DNA of 64,000 nucleotides from Antennarius striatus (lineage: Eukaryota; Chordata; Actinopteri; Lophiiformes; Antennariidae). The position numbers were made by a program, and so were the translations under genes. The stretch is taken from assembly GCF_040054535.1 (NCBI RefSeq), contig NC_090782.1:24540501-24604500 (forward strand), in the 5' to 3' direction. The first letter of the stretch is position 1. Each line of letters starts with the position of its first letter. This document shows positions 11,501 through 23,800 of the stretch, piece after piece. A model generated the notes under the pieces. That model saw only the letters and a list, made by a program, of their open reading frames with translations. It was not told the origin of the DNA and did not search any database.

Positions 11501-13364
11501 CCCTCGACTCCAACAGCCCCGCCTCTCCTCGCTCTCGCCACCACCAAACTCCTCCTCCTTCCGCTCGTCTCTCTGCTCCCCCCACCTGCCTCCCCCCGCC
11601 TCCTCCCCCCACCTGCCCCTGTGGTCACCCTCCCTCCCTCCCCTGGAGCGGCGATGCCCACCCGACAGACGCCTACCAGCTCCTCCTCCATCAGGACCGA
11701 CAGCTGCGCCTCCTGCAGGCCCAGGTGAGGAACGCGTCGGGGCGGGGGGGGGTACCGGTTGGTCGTCACGGTTACGGGTGAGGCTGAACTGCTTCCCTCC
11801 TCAGGTCCAGATGCTGCTGGAGGCTCAGGGGAGGCTCCACCCCTCCAGCCGGGACTCGGACACCCAGACCTCGAGGGTCACCGCCAGCGTTGCCGTGGAG
11901 ACAGGTGGGGAGGGGCGGGACGGGTGGAGGTCGGGTGTTGGGTCTCCACCGGCGTTTAAAGAGTCGTCACACGTCTCTGGTTCCAGGTGCCAGTCTGTTG
12001 TGGGCGGAGCCTGTGGAGCCCCTCCCCCAACGGGAAGTCCAAACTCCTCACCCCTCCTCACCCCCTCCCCCTTTCGATGAGGACCTGCCCGCATTAGAAG
12101 CAGAGGACGGCGGCGTCGGGGGTCAGGAGGTCGCCACCCCCTCCGGTCAGAGCAGGTGAGCCGTCTCCGCGGTAACGACACTTGACCTCCACTTGACCCG
12201 GACCATAACCCGTCTGTTCTGTCGCAGCGGCCCCCAGAGTCCGGTTCTGGGTGAGAGCGCCAGCATGTACGGAACCCCCCACGAGCAGAACTTCTACCAG
12301 GACCTCATGGTAACGCCACGGTAACGGTCACATGACGCCACCGGGCGCTTCCTGTCCGTTAAGAACCCGTCTGTCACCCTCAGAACCAGCTGAGCAGTCG
12401 GCTCCAGGAGTCCGACAGCAGGCAGGACGAGGAGGAGGAGGAGTCTGACCGCCCCCCACCACCCAGCAGGAAGCAGCAGGGGGGCGGAGACCCGGTGGTC
12501 AGCGCCACCTTGAGGCAGCTGCAGCGACTCGGGGTGGAGGTGGACGAGGATCTGACCCGGCCCGACAGGAAACACCAGCGGACCGTGGAGAGCAGCAGGT
12601 GGGCGCCCGACCGTAAACACACCGAAACCGTCAGAAAGGCTACACTCCCTTCTGTCGCCAGGAAACACATTCAGGTTTATGACATCAGAATTCAAAGCAT
12701 CGGAGTAATGCGTCCATTGGCGCCCTCCAGTGGACAACCTGTTTACTACAGGAACGGAAGCGTGCTGTTTCTGCTTATACTAACGTGTGTGTGTGTGTGT
12801 GTGTGTAGCACTCTGGCGAGCATCAACCCGGCGGCGGTCCTGTCGCGGCTGCAGGTTTCCGATCCGACGGCCAGCTCTCTGTTCCCAGGAGGCAGCGTCG
12901 ATCTGAGCCTGGAGGCCAACGCCATCGCCCTGCGCTACCTGAGCGACTCTCAGCTCAGCAGACTCTCTCTGGGAGGCCACGCCCCCTGCGCACACCCCGC
13001 CTCCTACGGCAGCTCCGCGCTGTCGCCGAGCGACATGTCGGTGGCCACCAGGAGGTACATGAGGAAGTACGGCCTGATCGAGGAGGAGGAGGAGGAAGAG
13101 GAGGAGGAGGATGTCCAGGAGGAGCCGGCTCGCCAGCCGCTCACCCAAGCTCAAAACGTGAAGCTCCTCCCACAGAGTCAGCTGATTCGCGACCTGCGTC
13201 CCAAAATGAGACTTTTAGCCGGCGGCGCCAAAGCGAACGCGGGCGACAAGGAGAACTGTCCCACCCGGCGGGCGTCCTTCGGGGCGAGCGGCCGTCACAC
13301 GGAGGGGTCGGTGGGGAACATCCTGGACCTGAGCCGCCTCAGACGGCTGCCCAAGCTGTTCTGA
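7736..13364 (+). CDS. stil: STIL centriolar assembly protein, complete, 16 coding exons
   Basis: Exons: 7736-7815, 8274-8372, 8581-8696, 8780-8961, 9409-9653 (or from 9382, same frame), 9741-9824, 9963-10049, 10129-10288, 10602-10699, 10782-10890, 10981-11724, 11805-11904, 11987-12155, 12228-12309, 12384-12598, 12809-13364. All junctions are GT-AG and phases sum to 1042 codons with the stop. Conserved STIL blocks appear in order: FDPGR in exon 4, PIIPTAL in exon 5, LLLLESDPK in exon 6, [20 protein letters not shown] at about residue 396 (the CPAP/CENPJ-binding proline region), the short coiled coil [19 protein letters not shown] at about 650-680 that in mammals binds PLK4, the STAN motif at about 858-945 ([16 protein letters not shown]), and a C-terminus ending [13 protein letters not shown] recruits SAS-6 to build the centriole cartwheel. 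The protein is shorter than human (about 1290 aa). Exon 11 is proline-rich with an internal 24-bp repeat. Confidence 0.95.
8540..8574 (+). repeat. (GT)n tract abutting stil exon 3 acceptor
   Basis: GT dinucleotide run in stil intron 2 that ends 6 nt before exon 3 (junction tgtccacag). It takes the position of the pyrimidine tract. Confidence 0.95.
10350..10595 (+). repeat. 16-bp-type minisatellite in stil intron 8
   Basis: Repeats of TCTCTGTTCACCTGTG, regular at first (about 10360-10430) and then degenerate with indels, running into the exon 9 acceptor gtcccgtcag at 10601. The pyrimidine-rich unit may supply the polypyrimidine tract. Confidence 0.85.
11406..11490 (+). repeat. 24-bp coding repeat in stil exon 11
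   Basis: Three nearly identical 24-bp units encode PPASTQTP three times inside the proline-rich part of exon 11. The unit is a multiple of three, so copy-number change keeps frame. It sits in a region that is disordered and poorly conserved in STIL proteins. Confidence 0.9.
12778..12808 (+). promoter_or_regulatory. stil: Unusual 3' splice site of stil intron 15: branch point plus (GT)n plus TAG
   Basis: A perfect branch-point consensus TACTAAC at 12778-12784 is followed only by a GT dinucleotide run and then TAG at 12806-12808, directly before exon 16. There is no conventional polypyrimidine tract. Exon 16 is required because it encodes the STAN motif and the conserved C-terminus. Confidence 0.85.
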
Positions 13365-13514
13365 ACCCCCGCGGGCCGGATGAGGCACAGGCGCAGCGCC
13401 AGGATTCAGAACCGTTCGGCCGCTGTCCGTTTTTCATCAAATGATTATTTGTGTTTGTTTTTTTTTGTCGCGTCCTGTTTTTGTAAAGATATTTTTTATA
13501 TTTATGATTCGACA

Positions 13515-13520
13515 AATAAA
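13515..13520 (+). terminator. stil: stil poly(A) signal
   Basis: AATAAA located 150 nt after the stil stop codon, followed by a GT/G-rich downstream element (13547-13565). The 3' UTR is therefore short. Confidence 0.85.
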
Positions 13521-13569
13521 ATTGAGTTTTAATTATGGTTGAGTAACGTGTTGGTGGGGGGGGGTGTTT

Positions 13570-14555
13570 ACATTGAAACCTGCAGGTTATTTTAAAACAG
13601 GAACCTGAACTCAAACGCCAACATGCTAACAGTAACCTGCAGCTGATGGGGGCGGCAGACCCCCCCCCCTGCTGGTCAGACAAGCATCCTGCAGCCGTCA
13701 GGTATTGATCAGCGATCGGACTGGCTGGCGCGTCCTGGAGCTCTGACCTGTTGGCCAACAGCGATCAATGTCTCAAAGGTTGCTGGGACGTTGGGTTGCT
13801 CTGCGGGACACTGACCTGAGCTGCTCAAACGACTCGTCTGCCCGTCAGGAAACACTCAAATCACCTGCTCAGGTGAGATTTTACTCATTTATTACCCAAA
13901 CGCTTCATAGCTGCCCCCCCACCAGGGTTTTATTTTATGAAGCAGCCAACAGTTTGTTTGCAGGTTGTTTGTTCTATTATCTATTTGAACACTTTAAAAC
14001 ATTTAGAGACAAACGAGTCTTAATGAGGTTAATTATCGTTTTGTTTTATTCACGCAGCTTTTATCCTCAGATTTTAGTTTGAAAGTTATTTAAAAGTGGA
14101 CTTTTATTTTGAAATCATCCTCTAAATGTAAATTTAATTCTTTATATTCTTTACGTCTTATTTGTTTATTTTGTTCTTCCATTTCTCTGTCTACCTTCTG
14201 CTGATGTAATAGTGGAAGTTTTATCTTTATTGATTAGATTTATCGTCTGGGACTGAAAATCAAAACCTCAAAACGTGCTTTTCCCTCGTCTTTTAAACTC
14301 GTCTGATCGTTTGTGTTTTGTGTAAAAGTCGCTCTTTAATTCTTTTACACGAAATCCGTTCAGACTGAGTTCACATTCATGTCAGTTTTAGTTCCAACAA
14401 TCAAAAAAAGGGGTTAAATGGATTTGGTTCTGCTTTGAAGGTTGAAGCGGATCAACAAAACATTGTTCATTGAAAGTTTTGCGCCTGAACGCAGCTCAGC
14501 GTGGGCGGGTTCTAAGTACGGTTGTTGTAGGTGGTTGTAGGCCGGCTGACGTTCA
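13570..14555. other. stil-serpinc1 spacer
   Basis: AT-rich spacer between two genes on the same strand. No exon, RNA gene or transposon is recognised until 14560. Confidence 0.5.
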
Positions 14556-14559
14556 CACT

Positions 14560-14640
14560 GTTGTGAAAGTGCTGAGCTCCGTTGCCTCACAGAAAGAAGA
14601 AGGTTGTGGGTTCAGTTCCAAGAGAAATCTGAACGCTAAC
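14560..14640 (+). mobile_element. Fragment resembling a common fish interspersed repeat
   Basis: The string GTTGCCTCACAG, then AGAAGGTTGTGGGTTC, resembles a repeat seen widely in teleost genomes (from memory). It lies just upstream of the serpinc1 ATG, so it could form part of the 5' UTR or promoter. Confidence 0.4.
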
Positions 14641-14661
14641 CACCGACTGCCTCTGTCCAGA

Positions 14662-17256
14662 ATGAGGGCTGCCGATTGGCTGTTGGTTTTGGCGGTCCTT
14701 CCATTCGCCTCCGCTCTCAACGTGGACATCTGCGGCGCCAAACCCAGGGACCTACCTCTGGAACCCCGCTGCATCTACCGCAGTCCTGACCCCGAGGATT
14801 CCGAGGAGCCCACCCTAGAGCCAGAACCGGTCCCAGAGTCCACCAACCCCAGGGTATGGGAGCTGTCCCGGGCCAACGGCCACTTCGCCATGGCGCTGTA
14901 CAAACAGCTGGCCCTCAGTAAGGACCCCACGTCCAACATCTTCATGTCCCCCATCAGCGTCTCCACCGCGTTCGCTATGACCAAACTGGGAGCCTGCAAC
15001 CGGACGCTGGAGCAGATCATGAAGGTCAGACAGATGGATCAGAACACAGGGTCATAAAGGGTCTAACCCCCCATAAGGGATTTCAAGTTCCAGTGGGTTG
15101 AGCTGTCTTCAGAACCGATCGATTCCGCCGTTGAGGTTAACGCACGACTGTTGTTCCTGGCACAGGTGTTTCAGTTCGATACCATCAAAGAGAAGACGTC
15201 GGATCAGGTCCACTTCTTCTTCGCCAAACTCAACTGTCGTCTGTACCGGAAGAAGGACGAGACCACCGAGCTGATCTCCGCCAACCGACTGTTCGGAGAC
15301 AAGTCTCTGAACTTCAACGAGACGTATCAGAACATCAGTGAGATGGTCTACGGGGCAAAACTGCTGCCGCTCAACTTCAAGGTAACGAGACCCAACACAA
15401 GTCCACATCGTCACGACAACGGATTATGATAACTCTTGTTGTGTCCTGCAGGAGAACCCAGAGAAGGCCCGGGTCACCATCAACAAGTGGATCTCCAACA
15501 AGACGGAGAACCTGATCCAGGACACGCTGCCAGAAGGGGCAGTGACCTCAAACACAGTTCTGGTCCTCGTCAATACTATCTACTTCAAGGTATCAGCGCT
15601 GGTCGACGCCCACTGCCATCAGACCTCCAAGTCGTCTTTAGAAATCTAACCCTCGTAGGACCACTTCTGTTTGGGTTTTGGCGAGATAATGACATCATGG
15701 AAGTTTATAGGATTTGTCAGGGGGAAAGACAACTGAAGTTTGACCACGTTTCCTTCTAGTTAAGTTGGTATTGGAGTTTAATCTTCCGTTATCTGTTTTC
15801 GCTAAAGTACTAAATGCTAACATGTTCTTTTGAGATATTCTGAAGTGTCCTAGTCACAATGTTTGATCTTCAACAGTTGGCATCTGTTTATACCCAAACA
15901 AAGGTTTTAGGGTTTTATTAACTAGCTATAATTTTAGCGTGCTCACTTGGCTAACTAATTAGAATCACACGTAAAGTACAGTTGAGTCGTACAAGATGGT
16001 TATTAGCTCTGCAGGTGTTTGGGATGGTGAATGTCTGGGTTACCCAAAGCCAGACCCACAGAGCAGTTCTGGACCGGTCCATTCAATGGAGGTTGAAATC
16101 AGTCATAGACTGTACCATCAGTGGAGACAAGCTGCTATATCACAACCAGAACCAGAGTTCTACCTCCCAAACCTGTAAATTTGGGTCTAAATTACGTATT
16201 TGTTCTCAGGGTCAATGGAAGAACAAGTTCGACAAAGCTAACGTCTACGCTGCAGACTTCCACATTAGCGAGGGCGTCACCTGCTCCGTCAACATGATGT
16301 ACCAGGAGACCAGGTTCAGGTACAAGAACTTCCCTGATGACAACGTGCAGCTGCTGGAGATGCCATACCGCGGCGACGACATCACCATGGTGATTGTCCT
16401 GCCCAGCCGAGGAACGTCGCTCAGTAAGGTAACCCCGACCAGTCCATCAAGTTCTCATGTTCAGTTACAGGTAAGAACAGGCAGACAAGGACAGTGACGT
16501 CACCGAGCAGCAAAAGATCCCAGGAAAAGCAAAAGATCCGAACGCCGAATACGTGTGATAAGCTAACGCTTGGATTTTGGTACCATGTTTTTTCAGGTGG
16601 AGGAAAGTCTGGACCTCAAGAAACTGACCAACTGGATGGGTCAGATGACGGAAACCACGGTCTCCATTTACATCCCTCGATTCAGAGTGGAGGACAGTTT
16701 CAGTCTGAAGGAGAAGCTTATGGCCATGGGCCTGACCGACCTGTTCAGTTCTGAGACGGCTAGTCTACCAGGTGAGGTTCTGAGGACGCACCAGGGAACA
16801 GATTTTCATTGAAGGGTTAGCATAGAATTAAGACTTCTGGTAAGACTTGCACCTGTTGGTAGTTTGAAATCTGTTTTTCAGGAATGCTGGACGGCGACAG
16901 TGACGGCCTCCACATTTCAGACGCTTACCATAAAGCCTTCCTGGAGGTCAGTCACTTCCTGCCGCTCGGTTATTGGTTGTTGGTGTTATCAAATTTAAAT
17001 GTGTTTTTGCAAAAACTAAACAGACGTTATGTAAATGTCGTCGGTGCATAATGAACGTACCTGCGTCAACATTCTGCAGGTGAATGAGGAGGGCAGTGAG
17101 GCGGCGGCTTCCACCGCTGTGGTGGTGGTCGGACGCTCCATGAACTTTGACCGGGAGGTTTTTCAGGCCAACAGACCGTTCCTGCTGTTCATCAGGGAGC
17201 CGACCATCAACGCGCTGCTGTTCACCGCCCGGGTGGCTAACCCCTGCAACCAATGA
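14662..17256 (+). CDS. serpinc1: Antithrombin (serpin C1), complete, 7 coding exons
   Basis: Exons: 14662-15024, 15166-15381, 15452-15589, 16210-16428, 16597-16771, 16882-16946, 17080-17256, all GT-AG, giving 450 aa (human 464). The first ATG opens a hydrophobic signal peptide (residues 1-19, ending FASA). Family blocks follow: [42 protein letters not shown] in the heparin-contacting helix D region, NRLFGDKSL, and [15 protein letters not shown] across the exon 3/4 junction. The hinge [11 protein letters not shown] leads to the reactive bond R411-S412 (sequence VVGRS), and the C-terminus is RVANPC. All hallmarks of an inhibitory, heparin-activated thrombin/factor Xa inhibitor secreted by liver are kept. 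The last bases before the ATG (ctgtccag) could be an acceptor for an upstream 5' UTR exon. Confidence 0.97.
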
Positions 17257-17313
17257 AAAACTGTCTGTTCTTGTCCTATCACTGCTGCTTCCACGGCAAC
17301 AGGAAATACTATC

Positions 17314-17319
17314 AATAAA
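17314..17319 (+). terminator. serpinc1: serpinc1 proximal poly(A) signal
   Basis: AATAAA 58 nt after the stop codon. This is the expected short antithrombin 3' UTR. Confidence 0.85.
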
Positions 17320-17821
17320 GGTTCCTTTACAACAAGAACGTGTCTGACAGCTTTTAACGGTACTGAGCCCGTTGGCTACCCATTCATGCAAGTTGTCCCT
17401 TACATTTAGCTAACATTTTTAGCTACTTGGACTATTTGCTCACGTTTAACTAACATTTTTAAGCTACTAGATACGCATTGAAACTATTTATCCACTACCT
17501 TTAACATTTTCAGCTTTTACACCATTTGAACTATTTGTTCCTTACATTTAACTAAAAATTTTAAGGTACTAGTTACCTATTCAAGCCATTTATTCATGAC
17601 TTTCAGCTTATATGAGCCCCTTATCCACTACTTTTGGCTAACATTAGCCCCACTATTAGCCACCTATTTACCTGTGTGTGCAGTACATCCAGCTAACATT
17701 GTTAGCTTACCATTCGAAGTGTCCGCCCATGTCTGTCTCTTACTGAATCTGTTCAGCTCACTCGTCTTCGCTTACCTCTGGTCAGGTGTGTGCAGGTACT
17801 GAATTGTGGGTAATGAAGTTC

Positions 17822-17827
17822 AATAAA
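17822..17827 (+). terminator. Possible distal plus-strand poly(A) signal
   Basis: AATAAA on the plus strand 0.5 kb beyond the proximal serpinc1 signal, and only 39 nt from a minus-strand AATAAA at 17871-17866. It would give an extended serpinc1 3' UTR if used. Confidence 0.4.
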
Positions 17828-17865
17828 GAAAGAGGCAGGTCTTTGCCGGTCAACACTTAAAGTGC

Positions 17866-17871
17866 TTTATT
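17866..17871 (-). terminator. zbtb37: Possible poly(A) signal for zbtb37
   Basis: TTTATT on the plus strand, which is AATAAA on the minus strand. It is a candidate 3' end for a very long zbtb37 3' UTR. Other, nearer signals cannot be excluded. Confidence 0.3.
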
Positions 17872-20800
17872 TCCTTAGAAGGAGATGCGACGTGTGTGAT
17901 CTAGTGGTCATGGTGAAAGAAGCGTCTTCACATTTTCATAATAATTTTCTTAATAATCAACCTTTGGCATCACCCCTCCCCCAACCCCCCACCCAACCTC
18001 CCACACCAACATGTTTTAGCAATAGAGACATGCAACATAAAAGATCTTCACATAAAACCTTTTAGCTTCTACTACAGAACTTAAGTACCTCCTCTTAAAA
18101 AAGTACAGTATTAAAAGTTAATTTACTAAATGTTTTTTCTTTGACTCCTTTTCTGCCTTGATATATTAGGATATAACAGTAAAGAGTAATCTGGATAAGT
18201 GAATATATCTAATGATTTATAATTAGGCATGTTGTGGTCAAGGTTACTTGATATTCATACTAAACGTCACACAGTAAAAAGTAGAAAACAAAAAGCCAGA
18301 AGTTTCAGCCGGAAGCTGAAGACATGTGAAACTAAAGCAAAATGAAAACTCAGAAGAACTGGAGCTTCAAAGAGACGCTGAAGATGTTGATGATAATGAT
18401 GATGATAATGATGAGGTCAGGCTGTTTTCACAGTTTGATGAAACTGAAATGAAACCCGAAGAACTGTCGCGGAAGAAAAGTCGGATTCTGAGTCGTCGCT
18501 CTTCAGAACTCATCAATTTTTTTTGATCGATCCCTCTTGAACTTTTGATTCTGAATTTTCCTGGAAAACATTTCCTGTTCACTCTTCAATATAAAAATTA
18601 TTTTCTTAATTTAGGTCTTCTATTGATTCAGATCGACATTCCAGAAGAAAACAAAACTGGAGATACGAACAAAACACTTTGGTTGAAAGTTTAAAAAAAT
18701 CCTAGATGAGCCTGAATGCAACTTGGATCCGACTTTTCCTTGTTGAATAAACGGCGCACAAAAAGGAAGGCCGTGTGTTTGGTTAGTTCTTTACCAAGGC
18801 TGGTAATAAATCTCGCGTTATTGATAAGTTAATTTCCCTTTGTTGGTGCCGAGTTTGTCAGAAGCGTGTTTTTGTTGGATGAGCAGCGGAACCAAAGCCA
18901 AACACCAGTTTCCTTGCTGTTTGTGCGTAGTTTAGATTCCTCAAGCGGGACGGAGTGAACTAGTCTGTTCTAGAAGCAGTTTTCTCTTGATCTGGCTGAG
19001 AAATGTTGTTTTTCATTGGAGACACTCGGTTATAAGAGGAGGAACACAAAGGATGCAGTCTGGACCGGTTCAGACGGGTCAAACAAGTCTTCCTTCGGAC
19101 TGAAACATGAGGCGACGTTCCGGCGGGACGTCTTGAAACGTCTCCTGGGATGTGACGAACAGCCAAACGATTTAAACAGAGGGAATTCTTTTTGATTGAC
19201 GGAGAAATCTTTGCATCCCTTTGCTGCGCTGAGTTAACGGTTTGTTCCTGCAGGACGAGCTGGGCAACATGGAGACACCAACGCTACTAGCATGCTTCCA
19301 CAAAGACCGGACATGGCTAAGAAACGGTTCTTCTTTGGATTGAAAGAAAACACCGGTTCTGAAATGTGCTTTAAAACTCAACCATGATACTTAGAAAAGT
19401 TTGCACAAAGTGACAAAACCACAAACTTGTACTGTAAAGGCATTAACTTAACATTCCCTTCTGATGAAATACTTCTCTAAACTTCGGCTGGTGACAAAAT
19501 TAAGAAGGAACTTTCAATTTTTAACTTCAAGAAGTTAGAAAAGTTTCCTGAAACAAGAGTAGCATCAAGAACAGAGATCGAATCGGTCGAAATGGACATT
19601 TCTATGGAACTTACTGACTACAAAGCTAGTGTTAGCTTGTTAAGCTACATATGGCCCATTGATTGGTTCAACATTCTCTGCCCACCCTACTGAAGCTCAA
19701 ACACAGATGTCCGACTCGTGCCCCAACCCTTCATAACGGTTTGAAATCTGTTCCATAGTTTCTCCCGACAGTAAAGAAGGTAGATTCAGCATTTTTTTGA
19801 ATCTCGACAACCAACCAGTGACATTTAGCCTGTGTGTTTTTCAGGTGTGGGATCATGGGAGTTGCGGTCTTCATTACTAGAGAGTCAGGCTAACTTGACT
19901 CGTCTTTCGGAACTCTTCCCACTACGTTTCGTTGACTTGCCCTTCGTTGCTGTTCTGGTCTTAAGGCACTTTATCGCTGTTAGCAGTGTCGTTCTGTCCA
20001 GACCGGTCCAGACCAGACCTGTCAGACCGGTCCTGAACAACTGATTGTTTGTCTTTAATGGGACATGCACCTTTTCAAACACAAAACCAACCAACCATCC
20101 AACCAACCAACCAACCACGATCCACATTTCCCAATCAAGTCTAAGGACCATAGGCCAACTAGCCGATCTCGAAATGGAAAGCTCGTTTCTACCAAGTCAA
20201 TATTTAAAGCTACGATACAACTTAGGTCTGATGTTCTACAAGAACAGGAAGTGATTACTAAAAAGGACTGATGACGGCAGAACAAAAGAAGTCCTGAAAG
20301 ACCAGTTTGAAACAACTCCAAACATTTTTCAAACTGAATACTTTCGTCCTGACATCTCGTCTTGTTAAAACGGCGTTTTTGTTGATCTCTACATCGGATC
20401 TAAAACACATCATGCAGCTAGCCACGTTAGCGATGGCCAAATGTTGTCACCAGCAAAAGCTTCAAATTTTCCACAAAAAAAAAAGAGCTGAAAAACTCAA
20501 AACTCTTCAATATTCTCTGCAGACGTCACAGTGTGCAAACTGTCCAGCTGCAATTATGTCTTTCAACAAGTTGTATGAGGGAAAAAAAACCAAAACCTGC
20601 AAATGAAAATTCAACAACAATGGATTTCTACAAAAATCTGAAGCGAGTGTCGCACAAAGGATTCCTGATTCGTGGAAATAATGTATAAACTGGAGGTGAA
20701 GACCACAATGCTGCCGATTTAGAATTTGCTGTGGTCAATCTCCTGCATTCTTGGAGACCAGGCAATTATTGTTGTCATGGTAACAGATTTTTCATTCCAT

Positions 20801-23800
20801 ATTGCCCAGCCCTGTGTTTTTTGCGCCCTCCGCGTGACTCACAGGGATTTCTTACCTGCTGCTGTTGAGTTGATGTACAGGTGTTTCTGCGGCGTGGAGC
20901 TCGCACTGAGGTTAAGCCGTTAGCGTTCTGCTACGCAGGGAAAAAGCGTCTGATTCACTGAATAAAAGAGTCTGTTTACCTGATACTTCCTGGTTTTGCC
21001 TGAAGAGTTTGTGCAGCGGTGGCAGGAGTCCAGCCGGCCGGAGCGAGGACAGAACCGCCGGCATCACTTGCATAAAAAACATTGACCGTCCACTGAGAAT
21101 CTGATTCACAGCTCTGGAGTAGAACAGTTACAGCCGATCCGTGTGCTACCCGCCGACCTACCGGAAATCTGACTTGAACTAGCTTACTAACATTATTCAA
21201 ACGCAAACATCTCAGTCGTTTAAATATGTTTGTCTGATAACATGTGAGGATTTAATAATGTTCAGTCTTTATAAAAAAAAGTTCTGGTTTTGATCCCATC
21301 TCTGATAAGTGCTCAAGTTGTTTTGGAGGGGCCAACGTTGGCCACGCCATCGTTCCTTTGGTTGCCAGGTTGTCCGACTTGCTCCAGTATGTGAACTTTG
21401 AACTCTGGAGAGTTTTTTTAAAAGTCCGGCTCCGTGGCCTGGCTATTACATCCATCTGGTCTGACATTGTCTGGCTCCTTGTGGTGTCGCTACCTGTCGT
21501 CGACCCGATCAGAACCGTCTGTCGTAATGACGCCTTTTCTGAATCTGACCGAAATCTGTAAAAATATTCTGAGAACAATTCAGCAAACGTTCATCAGCAA
21601 ACTCAAATGTTTTTGGAGCTGGCTAGCTGGCTAATATTGGCAAAGTAATTGTGACGTGTTCTCTTTCTCGTTTGGTACAGCTAGGCTAGTAGTTTTAGGT
21701 TCCAGTGTTTGTGCTAAGCTAAGCTAAGCACATCTTGGCCACTCCTTGTCGACACTAAAATTTGTACAGCTGTACAAAGCCAACTTATGTTGAATAGATT
21801 TTTAAAAAAATGATACTTAGCATGCTAGTTCTTACATAACAGCTTGTTTTAAAGAACTGAAATGTTTGTGTTGCGTAACTCATTAAATCAGTTCAGCGTT
21901 AGCAGTAGCGAACACTGACGCCAGTAAGACTAACAGTCAGTTAGCTTACAAATTGATTATTTTGGGAATTGGCCTTAAGGACTGTTAGCTTGCAGGCTAA
22001 TGACAATTTTCAAATCGAGCAATTTTACGGCGAGCACTCGCTAGAACACTAGCTTGTTTCATAACACGTCTTTGAACCACCGTTAGCGTGAGTTTCACTG
22101 TTATAATAGTTTATGATTTAAACACCAGGAAAAATATCTTGTACGGGGCTGAACGGCATCAAATCTGTTAGCTTGTGGATGCTAATGTTTGTTGCAGTAC
22201 CTGTTAGCTTGACAGATAATGTTTATCTTTTAAATATCATCCACCTTGAAGGCTATCGACTATCAAACACGAGTCGTTCTAGTAATAAATGGCTTCAAAC
22301 CACTGGTAGAAAATTTGTAAAGGACAAAGTCCAATGTTAGCATAACTAACATAGTAGCTACGCTAACATCAATAACATTATTCCTATTAGCTAGGTACGT
22401 TTATTCTCCCTGAATAAACTGTTGTTATTACCGCTAACGGTAATCTCATGCGTCATCAGCTGGAACAGACGTTACCGATCGGGTTGCGACACCGTTTTCC
22501 CGCCGTCCTCGTCCGGCGTGACGCTTCCGTTCGTCACACACACATTGTCAGAGCAAAAATTAGTGTCCCCCGGGGAAAAAAAAAAAAAGGACAAACACAA
22601 ATCACATGCTCGCTATAAAAACATCAGAGAAGACTGGCAGAGAGCTCTGCGTGGGTGAGCGCGCCCCCCGGTGGTGCTGTGAGGAGCAGCATCTGTATTG
22701 CGTAGTGATGAGAGGTAACTGAGCGGCGTTAGCTTATCTGAGACTGGACCACGTCCAGTTTTCCTGCTGTGAGTCTGTGAAGTCAACAGGCTGCCAGATG
22801 GTCCTTCCTAATCTACCAGATCCTTGAAAAACCTCTAATTTACGCGGCCGAATTTACGAATCCAGTGTGATCAGAGTAGCTTTTGATTGGCATGTTTACT
22901 TCGCGTTTATTCTACGAGTTTTAAATGCCTCCCGTTGACTTTACACCCGTAAGAACTTCGACCTGTCCCGCTGAACCAACCAAACCCTACTGAACCCAAC
23001 CCGACCCAACCCAACCCTACCAAACCCAACCCAAAGTGGCTCAAGCCGGTTGACTTGTTCGTTTGATTCTACATTGATTGTATTGATCCGATTGAGCCAC
23101 AAATTACTTGAAGGCGTCTTTACTGTTGGGGGTATATAAAAGTTTTGTACTTCTGACTTTACAGATAGCGTGAGTCCAAATTTTTAGGGCAGGTTTAACT
23201 AGTCCATGACTCCTTCTGAGGGTTTATTGGGACAGTTTCTTCTAGAGAAGGACTTTACTCTTAACGAGACCTCATTTGCTGATTTTCTTGATCTGAAAGT
23301 AAAAACGAGACACAAGTTGGAAAATTGGGGAAAAGAAGCTCTGATCATACTGGAACTGAAACAGTCGTTTTCTTGTTGAACCTTTTTTGTGCAATTAAAA
23401 TCTTTTCAAGCCCACGTTTGGCGCTTAAAGAGCAGGGTTCTAAGGAACCGCCGCTCCGGATTGTCTCAAGGCAAATATAAGGATTTAAACTTAGACTGGC
23501 ACTGAGTAGTTTGGCAAAGTTTCCACCAGACAGACTGTTGTCATGCTGCTTTTGTGAACCTGTAAAACCTGTAAATATAAAAGTAGAAATCTGTAACGTA
23601 AAAAGGGAGGCGAACGAAGACCACTGCATCGTGTGGCGCATGAGGTTGTTGGGGTGCGTGGCGTTTCTTCATCTTAGCTTAATCTGTTCGGTTCGGTTTG
23701 TGAAGGTAGATGCGGTTTAAAGCGAAAACAAAACAAAAAAAATTCAGTTCCGACTCTGAAGCGTCGCTTCTGGCGTCAACTCGAGCGGGATCCACGTCCC

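Noticed and set aside
10897-11769. 290-codon minus-strand open frame opposite stil exon 11
   Set aside because: Shadow of the proline-rich, GC-rich exon; glycine/arginine-rich with no family motif. The plus-strand frame carries the conserved STIL junctions.
14470-14661. N-terminal extension of serpinc1
   Set aside because: Begins at a TTG codon; the ATG at 14662 opens a proper signal peptide, as expected for secreted antithrombin.
18326-18526. Acidic, Asp/Glu-rich small open frame
   Set aside because: Starts at GTG, is driven by a GATGAT-type simple repeat, and has no splice or family evidence.
22975-23035. AACCC-rich patch considered as interstitial telomere repeat
   Set aside because: Units are ACCCAACC/GACCC variants without a run of TTAGGG/CCCTAA.
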